Assembly (NCBI RefSeq): GCF_028769735.1
Contig: NC_088171.1
Coordinates: 69,395,216-69,459,215, forward strand
Direction of reading: 5' to 3'
DNA: 64,000 bases
Source: Zonotrichia leucophrys gambelii
Lineage: Eukaryota; Chordata; Aves; Passeriformes; Passerellidae
Shown here piece after piece: positions 1-14,167 of the stretch; position 1 is the stretch's first letter; each line of letters starts with the position of its first letter. Under the pieces are notes generated by a model that saw only the letters and a list, made by a program, of their open reading frames with translations, was not told the DNA's origin and made no database searches. A program made the position numbers and the translations under genes.

Positions 1-3000
1 AACTCAAAGCCACTGTATTAACTTACAAACACTAATAGGGAGCAGTATTTAGTAGGCAGGACTGAAGTATTGAGTCACGGGAAAAAGCTAACTGAAGAAA
101 GGGACTTTGATTACAGATTCTTTGGAAAATGTGGTAGGGAGTTGTGCTCTGTTTCTTTTCACCAAATTCTCAAATTTGATTTCTATGGCAAAATCTGGTT
201 GTTGTTTCTTTGTTTTTTTTCCACAGACTTGGTAATTTGGGATGACCTTGAAGGAATCACCATTTTGCCTTTCAGCCAGCTCTTACTTCTACCAATGTAT
301 GTATTTAAAACCTGCAACACGTACTGCAGTCAAATGCACACAGATCAACATATCAGCACTCACAAAGTATGCCTTAAATTTATGCCAAAAAATAACCTAA
401 GCTGAATTTTATGTATAGCTTTTCTTATCCGTCTGCTGAAATAACCAGAGAGCTGGAACGAGATAATAGCAGGTTTTAGAGATGTTACTGCAGAAAATCA
501 ACCAAAACCCCAACAATCAAAACAAAAAAGCTCACCACACCTTACTATCTTCTAGTCTGCTATAAAAAAAGAGAAAATGAGAGAAAATTGTTGTAGGAGA
601 CATACAGTATTCTATGAGAGCACATATTAATCCTATTTACTAGTGTGGAGGTGAGAACTCGCACTGACTTCCAGTGTTACTATTTCACTGTTTTTCACTT
701 CCAAGCTTTACTGAATCCCTATAGCATTTTGAAAAGGGCATGGATTTGAAATGAGGAATGTTTCTGCATGACCTGAACAATAGATTCCCAAAAATTATTT
801 AATCCAAAATCAACATTTGGAAGCTATCTTGACTCAGGAGTGAACCACAATAACTGGAAAGCTTAAGACTTTTCACAGTTCAAAGTAAAGGCTTTTAATA
901 TTTTTGAATTACTTCAATTGCTGAGCAAGCCCAACACTAATTTCATCCACACATCAATAAAGCTTAAGTGTTTCATTAAATTTAAATTGCTATTCGTTGT
1001 GTAAAGAAATTTTAAGCTAATGAAATGTTTTTTATTACAATGGATCTGCTGTACTGTTAGAAGCCAATCATATTTTCCCACTTAAAAAGTAAGAGTTCAA
1101 GGGCTTGATAACTTGGCTACTGAGAGAATATGCTCCAGGCTGAATTTTGTACAGAAGTTTTGTATAGAGAAAGCTGAGGCATTTTTTTACACTAAAATTT
1201 TTAACTTAAAAACACGCACACACCCTTGGGCAGAGAGTGTTATGAAGTATTGAGGAGACAGCTTTTCCCCACTGTCCTAGCAGGACTCTGCAAGTTTGGC
1301 CAGTTGCAATGTTCATTTTAGAGACTATTTTCATCAGTGCTTTTAAAATGTTAAAAACAACAGCATCCTTAACTACTGCATACATTCAGGGTCTAGAAAA
1401 TAGTAGTTTTTTACTACACCTCCTTCATCTTGAAATCAGTATTATTTCATGCTTGACCACAGACCCCTTACGCAAAACTTCAAACCATAACTGAGAATGT
1501 GACTGACCAGTGGGCTCACTAAGGGCATCACGACTATTGAACCTCCTCTGCTGGGCTGTCTGGGGCAAATTCAAGATGTTTTAAGATGATTGTCTGCATC
1601 TGCACAGAAGGCAGTATAATGCTGTATTTTATATGGCCTTTGATGAATCTCCACCACAAGACACTAAGCACCTTTATCAGGAGAGATCACTCACTGTTAT
1701 GGATTGTTTCTAAAGAACACCTACATGCTAAAGGTTATCAAGACAAAACCATTCTCTAAGCAGGACAATATGAATTATAGGAACTACACAGACAGCTCCA
1801 TGCACAGAAAAGTTGGGTAATTTTAACAGAGCTGAGTTTATTTGGACCAATACCCAGGTTTTAACCTGGGACTTTCCATCTAAATATCACACACAAATCC
1901 CTGATCCTTTATAATTTCAGCTAGAGGACTATGACTTAGCTACAAACACCAGCACACCAACCTCTCCTACAGATCAACCTTAAATGGGAGCCACATCCAA
2001 CTATGAATAGGTAGCAACAACACAAATAAGTTTCACTAATATTAATCATAACCTGTAAATGCTTCTAGATCTCACAGTGTTCCCATGCCTTCTGAAACTG
2101 TGATGATGACCCCAACGAGATGTGGGTAAAGATTGCCAGAGGGACTCGGAAGCAGTTCTGGGTAGAAGAAGAGAGCAGGCACAAGACCTTTTAGCAGCTA
2201 ACACTACCCAGCTGCATATTCTGAGAAAGAGAAAAGTGTGTACAATTAGCAAATCTGTGGAAATAAATCGCTGAAGGAAGATAATAAATCCAAGCAAAAA
2301 AGCCTAACAGGAACTCCAGAAGAGATCTGATACCATAGTTTGGGACTACAGATAATTCTACTTTTCATGTGACTTACTTCTGCCACTCCAGTAGTTTCAT
2401 TACACATCAGTTTGTTAAACACTGCCACAGAAACTACCTTGAGCATTACCAAGAAAATAAATAATCTGGTTTCTAAGAGTAACAATTGAAGGAGCAGTCT
2501 AACATAGGTCACTCAAACACCTCATTCGCACACATGTTTTGAATTTATTTTGGCTTATAATCCAACCAGGAATGAAATAAAACCAAGTAGTAGTAATAGT
2601 GACTATTGACTTGGAATTCTAAGCTTTTTTGCCTATGATCTTCTCTTACCTCCCTCACCTCCCTAGACTTCAGCTCTGGCTTCCAAATCTATCTGAACCA
2701 ACCCCAATGAGTTCTTCCTCTCACACACTTCCATTCATTTATTTCTCCTCAGTTATCTAACCCACAAACCCAACCTGCCTGTGCTCCAAATCTGCATAAT
2801 TCCTTAACATTGGGGCACCCATAGAATTCAGTAAGTTAGACAGGGAACATAAAGATGCCATTTGTGCATATCAAATGCAACAGAAACATGAAAGCATTCA
2901 CTATGCCAACAAGCTAGACCATGGAGTATTGTTTTGTTGATGACACAATTTATTACTACTTTTGTTTTATTGAAAGGGCTGAGACAGTACAAAACTCGTG

Positions 3001-3376
3001 TGGATATACCCTCATTCGTGCTTCTAAATAAAGAGTGCTGGAAAAGGGAGGAAAGAATGCTTGCCCTTTCTCCTCTATGCATTGATTCCAATCTCCAATT
3101 AGCTTTCTGCTTTGAGCAATGCAGGGATTAGATCCTATTACCAAAGACAGTCAAAAATACAAAATGATATCAGAAGATTTTAAGTGTTTCTCAAAGAGTA
3201 TGCTTGAGGAGCTAAAAAATTTGAGTCTCCTTGTAACAAAATCAATACCAAAACAAAACAAATGTAATTGCCATTAACACATGTCCTCACATGACAGAGG
3301 CTGATGGTATAAACAAGAAAATGCTGAACTGATGACAAGTATCACACAACTTCCTACAACTGGCTAGTCAACAGAA

Positions 3377-3405
3377 GACAAGTCAGAAGAGACTTCTGAC
3401 TTGTC
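3377..3405. repeat. Perfect inverted repeat, 13-bp arms, 3-nt spacer
   Basis: The arm gacaagtcagaag (3377-3389) and its exact reverse complement (3393-3405) are separated by aga. The transcript of either strand could form a tight hairpin. It is intronic and no known RNA family is recognised. Confidence 0.95.
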
Positions 3406-6400
3406 AGACGTGCCTGATAAGTAAATCCCCTGAGGCTGCAGTAGCTGTAATCGCAGGCAGGTATTAGAGTGACTTGTCATACCATCAGTTAGAACAGGTA
3501 CTTGAGCAAATGATTCTCAAGCTACAAGATTAAGCTGCTGTCTGACCAAGGAATCACACCAAGACTTCATTTTAGAAGTCTTTAGTCTTTAGCAAGGCAT
3601 AGACACAGACAGAAATGCCAAAAGGCATCCTAGCAAGGAGTTTGACAGGTAAAGCCAAAGAGAAGCTGGAAGAGTAATGGATAGCAGTCTAGTAAACAAC
3701 TGCTGGTAGGCTTAATAGAAGAAAATGCCATAAAATCAGAACTGTGAGTGAGGGAGAAAATGTAAAAAGCAAGAGGAAGCATAAGGTATAAACGAGATAA
3801 GATGCAGATAAACTCTAATGAACGCTTATACATGTGTAGTCTTGAAGCAAAGTGAAAATTTTCCAGGATAGAAATCCATTTTAATTTAGGTAAAATGTGC
3901 ATTTTTGAGTTGAGTCTATGGTAAGAAACCATAGTTATTTAGCCAGACTGCAAGGCCTAAGCTCAGTGAAGTTACTTCAGCGAAGGACAGAGATAAAGAG
4001 GAGGAGACAGAAGATGATAGAGAGTGACAGGGACTGCTGTAAGGGCAAGTCAGCCTGACCTCGGAATTCTTTCTGATAAAAAGGAACTAGTGGTAAAAGT
4101 CACATGAAACCCATAAAAATGAATATGTTTGAATCTATTGTGAAACTGTATGCATAGGTATTTGAGAGGGGGATAAAAGGAGACCTGAAGTTCTCAGAAG
4201 TACGCATGCCTTTTAAAGGAGAGCATTCTCCGCATGTGTCTGGCGCCGTAAATAAACATACCGAGCTTTACAACTTTTATGAAGTTGTGAGGTTTCTTCT
4301 TTTCTCTGCAAAACAGTCTAGAGGTTGCTGAGACCAGCCAACAAAAATCACAGCTAGCAGCAGAAAATCTTACATGCAAGAAGATGGGGAAGCATAAGAA
4401 GATATCTAATAAAGTCAACATACAAGTGCAACTCAGTGTGTAGCAAGTAGGAACTGAAAAATGTGATGTCCTCTCCAAGATGGTTTCTCTAATGGGATTT
4501 CTATAATAGTCAGACATTAAAGGTAACATGTTGGCAGAAACTACAGGAAGCTGAAGGGCCATTGCCTTCTTCTGTTGCCATCTTATGCAAGGACAATGTG
4601 CATTCCCTTTCATCAGCTACAATAACCTTTAATGTTTTAAATTCAGACATAAATATAATATGAGAATACAATCTTGTGAGAAGTGAGAAATAGAATGAAA
4701 CCTAAATGCCTCAAAGTGAAATTGAAGAAAAATTTCAGGTTAAAATGAAATTACACAAATGAAAGTATTTTGAAACATGCATTGAAATTTGTGCTTATGT
4801 TTCAAGCAACAAATTAATTTTATACAAAAAATGACAAGGCTGCAATATGCGAGCCCCTGACATTACAATTTTGGTACATGATTCTACTCTGTGAAGAATT
4901 AGGTCTAGTAAAACAAATGCAAGGACTGTAGTCGTTCAATGCATGGATTGTCACACTTGCTGATTGAATGGGTCATTTAAAGATTAATTCAACTCATCCT
5001 AATACAAATTTGATTCTTATATAGTTGGTATTTCCTTACCAGAAGCACAAAACATCAATTTACTATGCATGTTGTAAGAGCAGTTAGCTTAAATGAAAAC
5101 CAGCATATTTTAACTGCTGTTTATAAGAATCCTCTTGTGTCATAAACAAACTACTAGCATTTTGTAACAAAAGGCCCCAAACTGTCAAGTCCTTTAGCAA
5201 CTTCATTTGCCAGTACAGAAGACTTTTTTCCCTTAATATTATATGCAACAGACCTGCAAAACATAATTTTCTTCATGTTCACATGCATCATAAATCATCA
5301 TATCATCATATTCCTGCAGGAATCAGAATTTGGCCTTACTAAAGCAAAAAATTCAGATAATTCCTAAAGACAGGACAGCAACAATTTGAGGACTGCTGGA
5401 GTTTAAAATCATCTACCTGATGTAAGATAATTCTGAAGCCATCCTTTTAAATGGTTAGGAGAAATCTAAAGGGTTACAGAGATTTCCAACAAAACTATTT
5501 TGCACATTTCAGTCAAAAAGTAATTGCTTATTTCTAACAAAAAAAAAAGGAAAGAAAGAAAAAGAAAATGATTTGTACTATATCCAAATGTTTTTAAGAT
5601 GTAAATGCACTTGTCATCTTTCATGTAAGCAGGGTGCTAGTGCCCTAAATTAAACAAAAGAAGAAAAGTTAGGGTTGACAAGTATGTCACTGCATAACTA
5701 CAAATTAAATATGCCTTTTGATATTTAATTTTTAACTGCTGAGTACCTTTTCATCAGGCTATTGCCATTAGAAGTTTTTTATTAGATTATTAAATTAGAC
5801 AAATAACAGATAAAAGATGTGACAAGTATAAAAAAATCTGATTTAGCAGATGTGACGCACTTAATCTTTTACTGTGATAGTGGCATTTCATATATTTGAA
5901 ATGTTTCAAACAATGATTTCTTAACACACCAAAAAGGAAGAAATTCAGATATAACTTGACTATATTCAATTTATGCCAAGTACAGAATGAATATCTAAAA
6001 ACCACAATCACCTTTCAGTTGAAAGTGCAAAATCACCTAAAACTTTCAAAGCAATGTGAAATTTTAAATACCTCAACCCCCCCGAATATCTGACAAGTGA
6101 AACACAGAAGACACATATTTAAAAAAGACTGTTAGAATAGCAGCTGAAAATCTGTATGCTTGTGAATTCTGAGTGAATGCTGGCTAGATTGCACAGCAGC
6201 CAGCATTTCAAAAGCAAGTTATAAAGAGATATCACCATTATCTGAATTGTTCAGAAAAATAAACGAACATTGACCTTTTTTGTGGTAAACAAATCCTCAC
6301 ATACTACTGTCTTAGAGAAATTAATACAGTAGTTGCATATGTAAACAAATGAAATATAATCAAACTTGCCACATTATGAAAAGTAATTGCCATTTGCATG

Positions 6401-9400
6401 GAAAAGCTCACATTAATATTCTAAAAGACTAAATACCCACATACAACTACCTTCTCTTGTATTACACAAACTGTAATGCACAGAAATACTTTCCATCCAA
6501 ATCAGAGCAACCATCTCATTCACTCTCCAAAAGTCTACAGCCTTGCAAGTGAAAAAGATCAATTTTTTAAATATAAAAAATCATACAAAAATATAAATAA
6601 AAAACTGCCTAATTTTGTTATACAACTAAGACATTACTTATGTGTTTTAAATTAGAAATAAAAAACTCACAACAAAACACAATTTACTACCAAAACAGAG
6701 ATCTATGAACAAGAACAAAAAAATCTCTTTTATGTTAAACTATCAGATTGACCAGTATACACAAAAAACAATCTAAATACACACTTGGCAACTGATTAAC
6801 ACTATGTTTCCTATTGTTCCTTTCATCTCTTTTAATTATGTTAATAATGTAGAATAAATAAGAACAATGTTTCAAACAAGAGACAAGAACTAAACTAGAT
6901 TTCACTGCTGCTGCATGTTAAAATTGAAGTCTGTCTTGTAAAGACTCAGAAGCCTATATTGAAATTAAAGTGAAAACTTGAATGAGTTATTTATTAACAA
7001 TAAATCTAATTAAGTTAATAAAACTGCCTTCTAACACCAGCAGTCACACCTTAGATCAAAATAAAGAGCCAAACATAAAATCACTTTGTGCACAAGTTCT
7101 GAGATTCAGATCTTTCTTACTGAAAAGCACATGCATGTTGAAAAATTAAACAGTAAATGTTTTAGTACATAGGCTAAATGAAAGTTTGCCCCATGCAAAC
7201 AATTTATCCTTTTCTATATTTGAAACTGTAACAAAAAGCATATGTATTAGGAAATATTTAATAATTATAGGACAATTGCTTATATGAACAAGGCATAAGC
7301 TTCTTCCACACTGACAGAAGCAGGGTACCACGCTTAAATAGTATATATTTTTCAAAGCTTGCTCAAAAGGCAAGCTTCTTAATTTTTTTCAAAATTCTTC
7401 TTCAGAACTCTTCATTTGATACAGTTCTTCTCATATTTGTATTTTCCTATGAATTTTATGATACAAGAAATTGCTGCCTCCAGTACTTACAGCCAGATGC
7501 TTGCAGAGCTGCCAATGCTAGTGTCAAGGTTTTTGGATAAGATTTTTCTGAATGTTCTATAACTTCCAAGACTTTAGCTAGTCAAATTAACAATGAATGT
7601 TCAAACAGACAGGATTCAAAGAAGGTGGTTTAAATATAAAGAGAAAAATACTTAAGTGAGTTATTTACATGACATAGCGAACTCTGTGGACAGAAACCTA
7701 CCTGTACCTTTTCTCCCCACCCAAATTATGCTTCACTCACTTCTCAAATTCTGTAACAGCTCAGGATAGATTTTTGCCTGTATCAGTTCCACTTAATATA
7801 AAAAACCAGTTGTATTTCCAAATCAGCTGTCATTTTATGAAGCAAATCAAGTGCACTCATGTGGGAAAAAATATTATTTAAAGATAGAATTATAAATTAT
7901 TGCATTTGTGTAGTTTTCCTTTGTGCATGATTTTTACTGATATGGAAAAGGAAACAAACCAAAAATCAGATTGGAAAACAGAAAATTCTCTTACTGCATT
8001 GGTCTACATGGCTCAGCAACAATATTGGCAATAGAGACATGAAATTTCTGTACAGGAAGTTCATGTGGATTTTAGTCTTTTTGCTCATGATGCAGACCTT
8101 GCCTTTTGAAGCCCTGATTCTCAGAAAGAAACAATGTTGAAAACACTGTCAAGGCAAAACATTTAGGTAATTGCTGTGCTACCCAGTGGTATTGCCTATA
8201 TATAGCATTGCCTGTAGTGTACTCCAAGTATACAATAATTCATACAGAACTTATGTTAGCTGTGAAAGGAAAGTAATCAGTAATTTTAATAGGCTGTTAC
8301 CCCTAGAGAATGGAAGTGCAAGATTGAGGGGATTTCTTAAATTATACAGCAGCCTCTGGTAAACTCACTTGTCTAGTGAGTATCAGATTTCTATGTCCTT
8401 TTATTTGCATTTCAAACATGTCTCTTGTTTGAATAATCCTGTGTAATCCATTTATACTTCTAAATAAAAATGGGTTAATTCTATTTAATTTAATTTCTAG
8501 ACCCTACCCTAATTTATGTTTTTAACTTGCTCATCCAGTCCTGGTTTCCCACCTTGCTCCATGTCCATTCCTTGCTTGATACCAGTCTTCATCCAAAATT
8601 TTTTGTTCCAGTTTCTCTCTCTCTTGCAGTTACATTATTTCCTATCTCAGCATTAGCATCTTCCTCCTGAATAATTCCATCTACCCAAAAGCATTACTTC
8701 CAATAGTCCAGATCAGGTGGCTTCTGCAGAGAACTGCTCAGAAACAGCTGCAGTCTTGAAGCTCTGGACTGGACAGGAAATTCACCACCAGAAAATTCTT
8801 CATCTTGTTCCTAACCAAATCAGGAGTGTTTTCATATGCACATCTTCAAAAATGTCCTTTATAAAAGACGCATCATGGCATCAACATGCCTCCAGTTCTG
8901 GTCAGATTTTCAATAGCTACGTGGCTTGAAAGTTTCAGACTGAATCAGGGAAGTAATTTACCTTTTCCTTATCTTTTACATATGGGCAAATTGATGTTTT
9001 GATCTCTTATTTCCCTTTAGAAAAAAAACCTGTTCTTGTCAAAATTTGCCTTTTTACTATCATCATTAGTGTTATTTGAAAGTTGAAGCAGAAACAGCAT
9101 ATAAAAAAAACTTCACGCCAAAAGCTGATGTCCTGGAAATCATCCAGTAAGGATACAACAATACATATCATTGATAGCATCACTCAGCAACACAACTGAG
9201 GCATAAATAGTTTGCCTTGCCATGATTTTTTCTTCTTTTAATTACAAATTAAGATTTAGAAAGTCAAAATCCAAACCAGGAAAATGAAACAATGCAAATC
9301 TTTACAATTTGCAGACATAAAGATTACTGAAAACAGAAAATAATTTCCAATACACAATTTTTTCTTAACAAATCAATACGTCACGGTTTAACAATTCCTT

Positions 9401-9917
9401 GAGTGAACAATGTGTTTGACTGAAGTTAGACCCACTCCTCGTCATATGTATGGTATTTCAGTTTAATAAAGTAGGTATTTTCAATGCTGTTGGAGATTAA
9501 GTGTAACATAGAGCTTTGTTTGTTTTGGGTTTTCCTAGAAGGAAAACAAAAAAGAGAGCATGTCTACTGCAGTATTAACTGCATTGTTTAGATTATGTAT
9601 ATTTTCTCAATTAAATCTTACTGTACAATTTAAAGTTGTTTGTGAATACCAGTTTATTGAAAAAAAAAAATCAATTATATGGCTCTTGGGTGATCTTTTT
9701 TTCTTTTTTTGATTGAATACTGGAAAAAATCTGATTCTCATTTGCCCCAGAAAAAGGCTTTTTTTCATCCAGTCCTTTTCAATTACGGAGTTCCTCTACC
9801 TTCATGAAGAGGTTACCAATTAATCACTTAATAATTTTATCTTCAGAGCACCAAATTTTTCCAGGGTCAATGAACTATTGCTATAATCAAACAAACTGAA
9901 GCTCCTCAAAGCTACTC

Positions 9918-10473
9918 TGTCTGGGTTTTGGCTGGGATAGAGTCAATCTTCTTCCTAGTAGCTTGAAGAGTATTTACTGTATGTACTATGAGAATAACGT
10001 TGATAACATATTCATGACTCAGGTGCTGCTGAGCAATGCTTACACTAAGTCAAGGACTTCAGTTTCTCATGCTGCCCTCCCAGCAAGTGGGGGGAGGAAA
10101 TCGATAAGACTCTGGGAAGAGACAGAGCTGGGCAGCTTTCCCTGACCGGCCAAAGGATAGTGCATACCATAGGACAGCATGTGAACTAGGGGGAAAGCTG
10201 GCTGGGGGCAAGCTGGGCATCGGTCAGTTGCTGGTGAGTGACTATTTTTCATTTGCATCACTTGTTTTTCTTTCTTCTTCCTTGTGGTTTATTTCTTTGT
10301 TATTTTCCTTTCCATTAGAATTTATTATTATTATTTTATTTCAATTATTAAACTGTTCTTATCTCAACACATCTGTTTTTTTACTTTTACCCTTCTGATT
10401 TTTTCCCTCATTCCACCAGGGCAGGAGAGCAGCTGTGTGATGCTTAGTTGCTGGTTTATGTTAAATCATGATA
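9918..10473 (+). mobile_element. Solitary LTR of an avian endogenous retrovirus
   Basis: About 556 bp starting TGTCTGGGTTTTGGCTGGG and ending near gttaaatcatgata. It matches an LTR type I know as abundant in many neoavian birds. Recognisable pieces include the gctgggatagagtcaat start, an internal gataac/agtcaaggac region, the gggcatcggtcag segment, an ATT-rich stretch with attaaa as a likely polyadenylation signal, and a purine-rich gggcaggagagcagc end. It lies on the plus strand, antisense to EXOC2. No retroviral coding region adjoins it, so it is probably a solo LTR left by recombination. A clean target-site duplication is not visible: the five flanking bases match at four positions (tactc versus tactt) only if the LTR ends at 10471. 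The 3' end usually reads CA in this group and is mutated here, indicating age. Confidence 0.85.
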
Positions 10474-12008
10474 CTTCTATACCAGTAGTCAACAGAGTTA
10501 ACATTTAACAGAGGTTAATTAATTGGAAAGGTAATTAATCGTCAGGGTGGAGAAGTACAGAAGTAGTGTCTACATGTTCCTTTTTAACATGTCTAGCTAG
10601 CAGGTTAATAAAAAAAACCCCAAACAACTTTTCTACTATTTTGAATTGGTCAACACTATGATATGTAACCTGAAGAGGTGTCTCTAATATTCACAGTCTT
10701 CACTTCAATTTTTGCCACAAAGTTACAGAGAAAGTACATTAAACCAAAAATAAACTAGACAACAAGAAGGCTGAGGCCTACCTGTATCAGAAATGCAGTA
10801 TTCCCTTTAAACAAAGAAAAGACTGCAGAATTATCCTAAAGGCAATGTGAGCCTAGAAAGTAGATGCCAATGCACGAGATCAAGAAAATGAGCATACAAA
10901 AAGCTGACACAATGTCTTGGTCTTGGTTAGCTGACAGTAATCCAAATGTGCCAAGTGAAAACATACCTCAAATATGATGACAAGTTATGTATTATTCAGA
11001 AACGTGTTTGAATGTACAAGATGAGTATCTAAGTTATTTCCGCAGTATATTGTATCACAGCATATATTCTGAGCACAAAAGTATTAACAAGAGATGGAAG
11101 ACACACTTTTATCGAAAGTAATAAACTCTAAGATCCTTTTGCTTTTGAGCAAATAAGCACCTTCTGCTCTTGATTTACAGATTACCAGTGTAATTACCTC
11201 CATATCTAGTTTTGAAGTACCACAGAATTTTTACTAAGTCTGCCACATACAACTCCATGAAAAAATCAAAACAAGAATGTACAAATTGATTAGGACAAGA
11301 TCACCTTCAAAATGCCATGTACTAAGTCACTGTAACTAATTTCTACTTGGTATTAACCAGGCATTTATGTGATAAGAAATTCAAATGCATCAATTTTGCA
11401 TAGGACAAATTACGTATTCAAAGGACCTAAGGGTGCACACTATTCACCACCGCAAAAAAAAAAAAAAGGCAGACCCATTTATATATTATGCTCCCTCAAA
11501 ACAGAGGACATTAAAGCATTTCAATAATGACAAACATCTCAGTCATTTTAAACATCTTATACCTGCCCTTCGATGGTTTACCATTCTTTGCTGAACTACT
11601 GTTATAATACGCATTTTCTCATAATTTTACCTTTTGAGAACTATAATTACATCTATTATCAAAGTAGCCAGATTCTATTGGAAAATATCCCAAACAACCT
11701 CAGTGAATTTCATAAGAAAATAGCAAAGATGGCTTTTATAATTCTTTCTATTATATACAAGCAATGAAGCAAAATAATCACAAAAAACAAGTATTAAAGA
11801 GATTATCAATAATGAAAGAAGCTTTAATCATTTGGGGGTATTTGAAAAATGATTTAGGAATTAAGTAAAGTCTGTGAGAAAGAACTCATAATGAGAACAT
11901 GTCAAAAGTTAAAAACACAGACTAGAAAAAAGTTTTTAATTGTACAGTATATTTTAGCTCCTATCAATCACTGTTAAAATCATTTGAGTTTAATAAGCAG
12001 ATATTTAC

Positions 12009-12150
12009 CTGTTGGAATGAGACAATCTTTCCAATCAAAATATCCTGCATAAATGCCAGGTTCTAATGACCCAACTATTGGATCTGCCTTGAATTCAATG
12101 TACATTTCAAACAGTCTTTGATCCAGCTCTTTCAAGGATTCCATACTAAC
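12009..12150 (-). CDS. EXOC2: EXOC2 exon (about human residues 747-794)
   Basis: This 142-bp exon is the last EXOC2 exon in the window. It encodes [40 protein letters not shown] and KDCLIPT, then G of a Gly codon. Human differs at MASLKE, FENYIELK and LPPTG. The acceptor is tttttag and the donor gtaaat. The [14 protein letters not shown] stretch is one of the best conserved in Sec5. It ends in phase 1, so the next exon should start by completing Gly. No such exon is seen in bases 1-12008. Confidence 0.98.
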
Positions 12151-14050
12151 CTAAAAATTAAACAAAAAAAAAAAAGAAGGAAAGAGAAAGAACATAGTAA
12201 ATAGTCATTAACTAAAAGAATTTAATCACCTACCCAAAAAATAACATCATCTTTAATTTCAGAAAAAAACAGCAACTACTGACATATTTCAATTCATAAT
12301 TATGTATATAAAAACTTCAAAACTTCCATATTATCTGTCCATCCTACCCAGTATAATTTTTTTCCTGATTGTATTCAGCAGTAGACATTTTCACGAAAAT
12401 TACAAGGAATGCCTAAGCAGGCAGATCATTCAGTAACTGTCTACTGGCATGATTTTTTTTCCTGCATGTCAGGAGGTCTTTATCTTGCAAAGAAAACAAC
12501 TGCATTTTGTGAATGTTTTAAAATATACCCATAAAAATTTCAATCCTTAAACATGAAGGAAACATGTAAGGAAATGTTCTTGGCTGCCATTTATAATTTC
12601 GGTACTTCAGAATATTAGACAATAATGATTTCCCTACTAATAAAAGCAACTTTAAGAAAAACAGCCCAGTGTAAGAACAGATAGTTTTTTACTAAAACAC
12701 ACTACCAAACTCACTTTAAAATTAGATTTATAAAGCTGACAAAATTAAAAAGTATGATTTAGTTTCAGTATTTTCAGATAAAAACTAGTATTTAAAAAAA
12801 ATTGCCAATTCTTTATTACAACTTTTAAATCTAATATTTAAATAAATTCAAAATTTTCAGAAGTTTAGGTGACAGAACAAAAAACTGAAACAATCAACTC
12901 ACCCCTCTAAACATCTGTGAGCTTCCATCCTCATTTAAAATTAATAAAGGGCTCAAAAATTGCCCTCCTATGATGACTATCTAATTACCCAGATCCCCCC
13001 AGCTGGAATGACCCATTGATGTGTCCCATGCATGCAGTATTGCATCAGTCAGAGTTTTCAAAGGGTTAACACAGATTGGAAATTAATCTGCCCCTTCAAC
13101 ATCTGAATTTGGTAATTTATAAATGTATCAAACTTTTAGTGGCAATACTTTGATATAGCTGTGCAAGGCAGGGTGTTGAACACATACAAAATGGTCTCAG
13201 ATGTCTCAGCTGTTTCTAACTGTTTTGTGCTCAACCCTCAGTAGCAAAAAATTGGTAATATCCAGAGTAATTTTCTATATTGTACTAACCCCACAAATCA
13301 TAGCAATCCCTTTCAAATGCTATTCAAAACTACTTAGGCTGTAGAAATTCAAGCAACATTCAGGCATAATTGGGACTAAGGATGTACTACATAGTTGAAC
13401 AATCAGTTTGAGTGAAACATTGTACTCAGTACTGGAAAAGATAACATTTTACTTCCAACCAACAAATATTTCTGTAAATAAACTAGCTTTATGGTCCTAA
13501 GGATTAAGTCACAACATTTCTCATAAGAAGTGATTAATCTTTACAAAAAGGCAGGAAAATGAGACAGCTACTGCCACCCACTTTGACATTTTCGTTCTTT
13601 GAAAAAGAAAAAACAACAAAACCCCCCCCCAAAACACAACAAAAAAACCATGAACTAGTTTACGAACAAGAGCTATCAGTAATGCAGATTTCCAGATGAA
13701 ATAATTTATCAAGTATATTCCTGAGATAACAATCTTTTACTCTCTGCATTGAGAGAACACAGTGACATTAAACAGTGTTACTAGGAAATCAGATAAGCTC
13801 TGCCATTGAATACACAAGTCCTGAACAAGAGCTCACATTTTCTATCCCAGCTGCTCAAGCCCTGTATGAACACACAGAACCATATCCTTGTTGTTGTTAT
13901 GTGCAACCAATGCTTGGAGTCCCACCTGTTCGTGGAAGGCTCACCCAGGAGTCATTCTGGATGTCTGGACACTTGCACCTACTTTTCACAGTAGGTAAAA
14001 CAAATAAAAACCTTAAAGCAATGATGCTTCATTCCAGGGCTCTCACTTAC
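12151..14050 (-). other. EXOC2: EXOC2 intron, 1.9 kb
   Basis: Bounded by gtaagt at the donor and a tttttag acceptor. It contains A-rich runs near 12165-12180 and an A/C-rich block with a 9-base C run at 13622-13630. A 111-residue plus-strand frame starting at 13775 overlaps the neighbouring exon antisense and is not considered real. Nothing else recognised. Confidence 0.9.
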
Positions 14051-14167
14051 TTGAGTTATTTTATCAACACCTTGGAAGCCATGTTTCTCAAAGTGCTCAG
14101 CTATATTTAGGAAGGTATGGCGCTCCAGGTAACGGCAGTTACTGAGTGCAATTAAAAGTCTCTGCTC
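14051..14167 (-). CDS. EXOC2: EXOC2 exon (about human residues 708-746)
   Basis: This 117-bp, 39-codon exon is in phase 0 at both ends: [20 protein letters not shown] then [19 protein letters not shown]. Human reads [32 protein letters not shown]. The acceptor is ctttag followed directly by GAGCAG, so alternative acceptors three and six bases downstream are possible. The donor is gtaagt. It is a conserved part of the C-terminal helical bundle. Plus-strand open frames across it are antisense shadows. Confidence 0.98.

Larger units (their letters stand above)
1..12008 (-). other. EXOC2: Start of the large phase-1 EXOC2 intron (continues outside the window)
   Basis: Non-coding sequence downstream of the exon ending at 12009. 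It contains the solitary LTR (about 9918-10473), the hairpin at 3377-3405, pyrimidine-rich stretches near 2638-2800 and 8520-8700, and a 14-base A run at 11454-11467. I searched by eye for the expected next Sec5 exon (starting VRNYLKEALV in human) and did not find it. Nothing else recognisable was seen. Confidence 0.8.

Noticed and set aside
4194..4613. 139-residue minus-strand open frame, the longest in the window
   Set aside because: Considered as a missed EXOC2 exon. The translation does not match the remaining C-terminal Sec5 residues or any known family.
13775..14110. 111-residue plus-strand open frame
   Set aside because: It overlaps the EXOC2 exon at 14051-14167 on the opposite strand, which explains its length, and resembles no protein.
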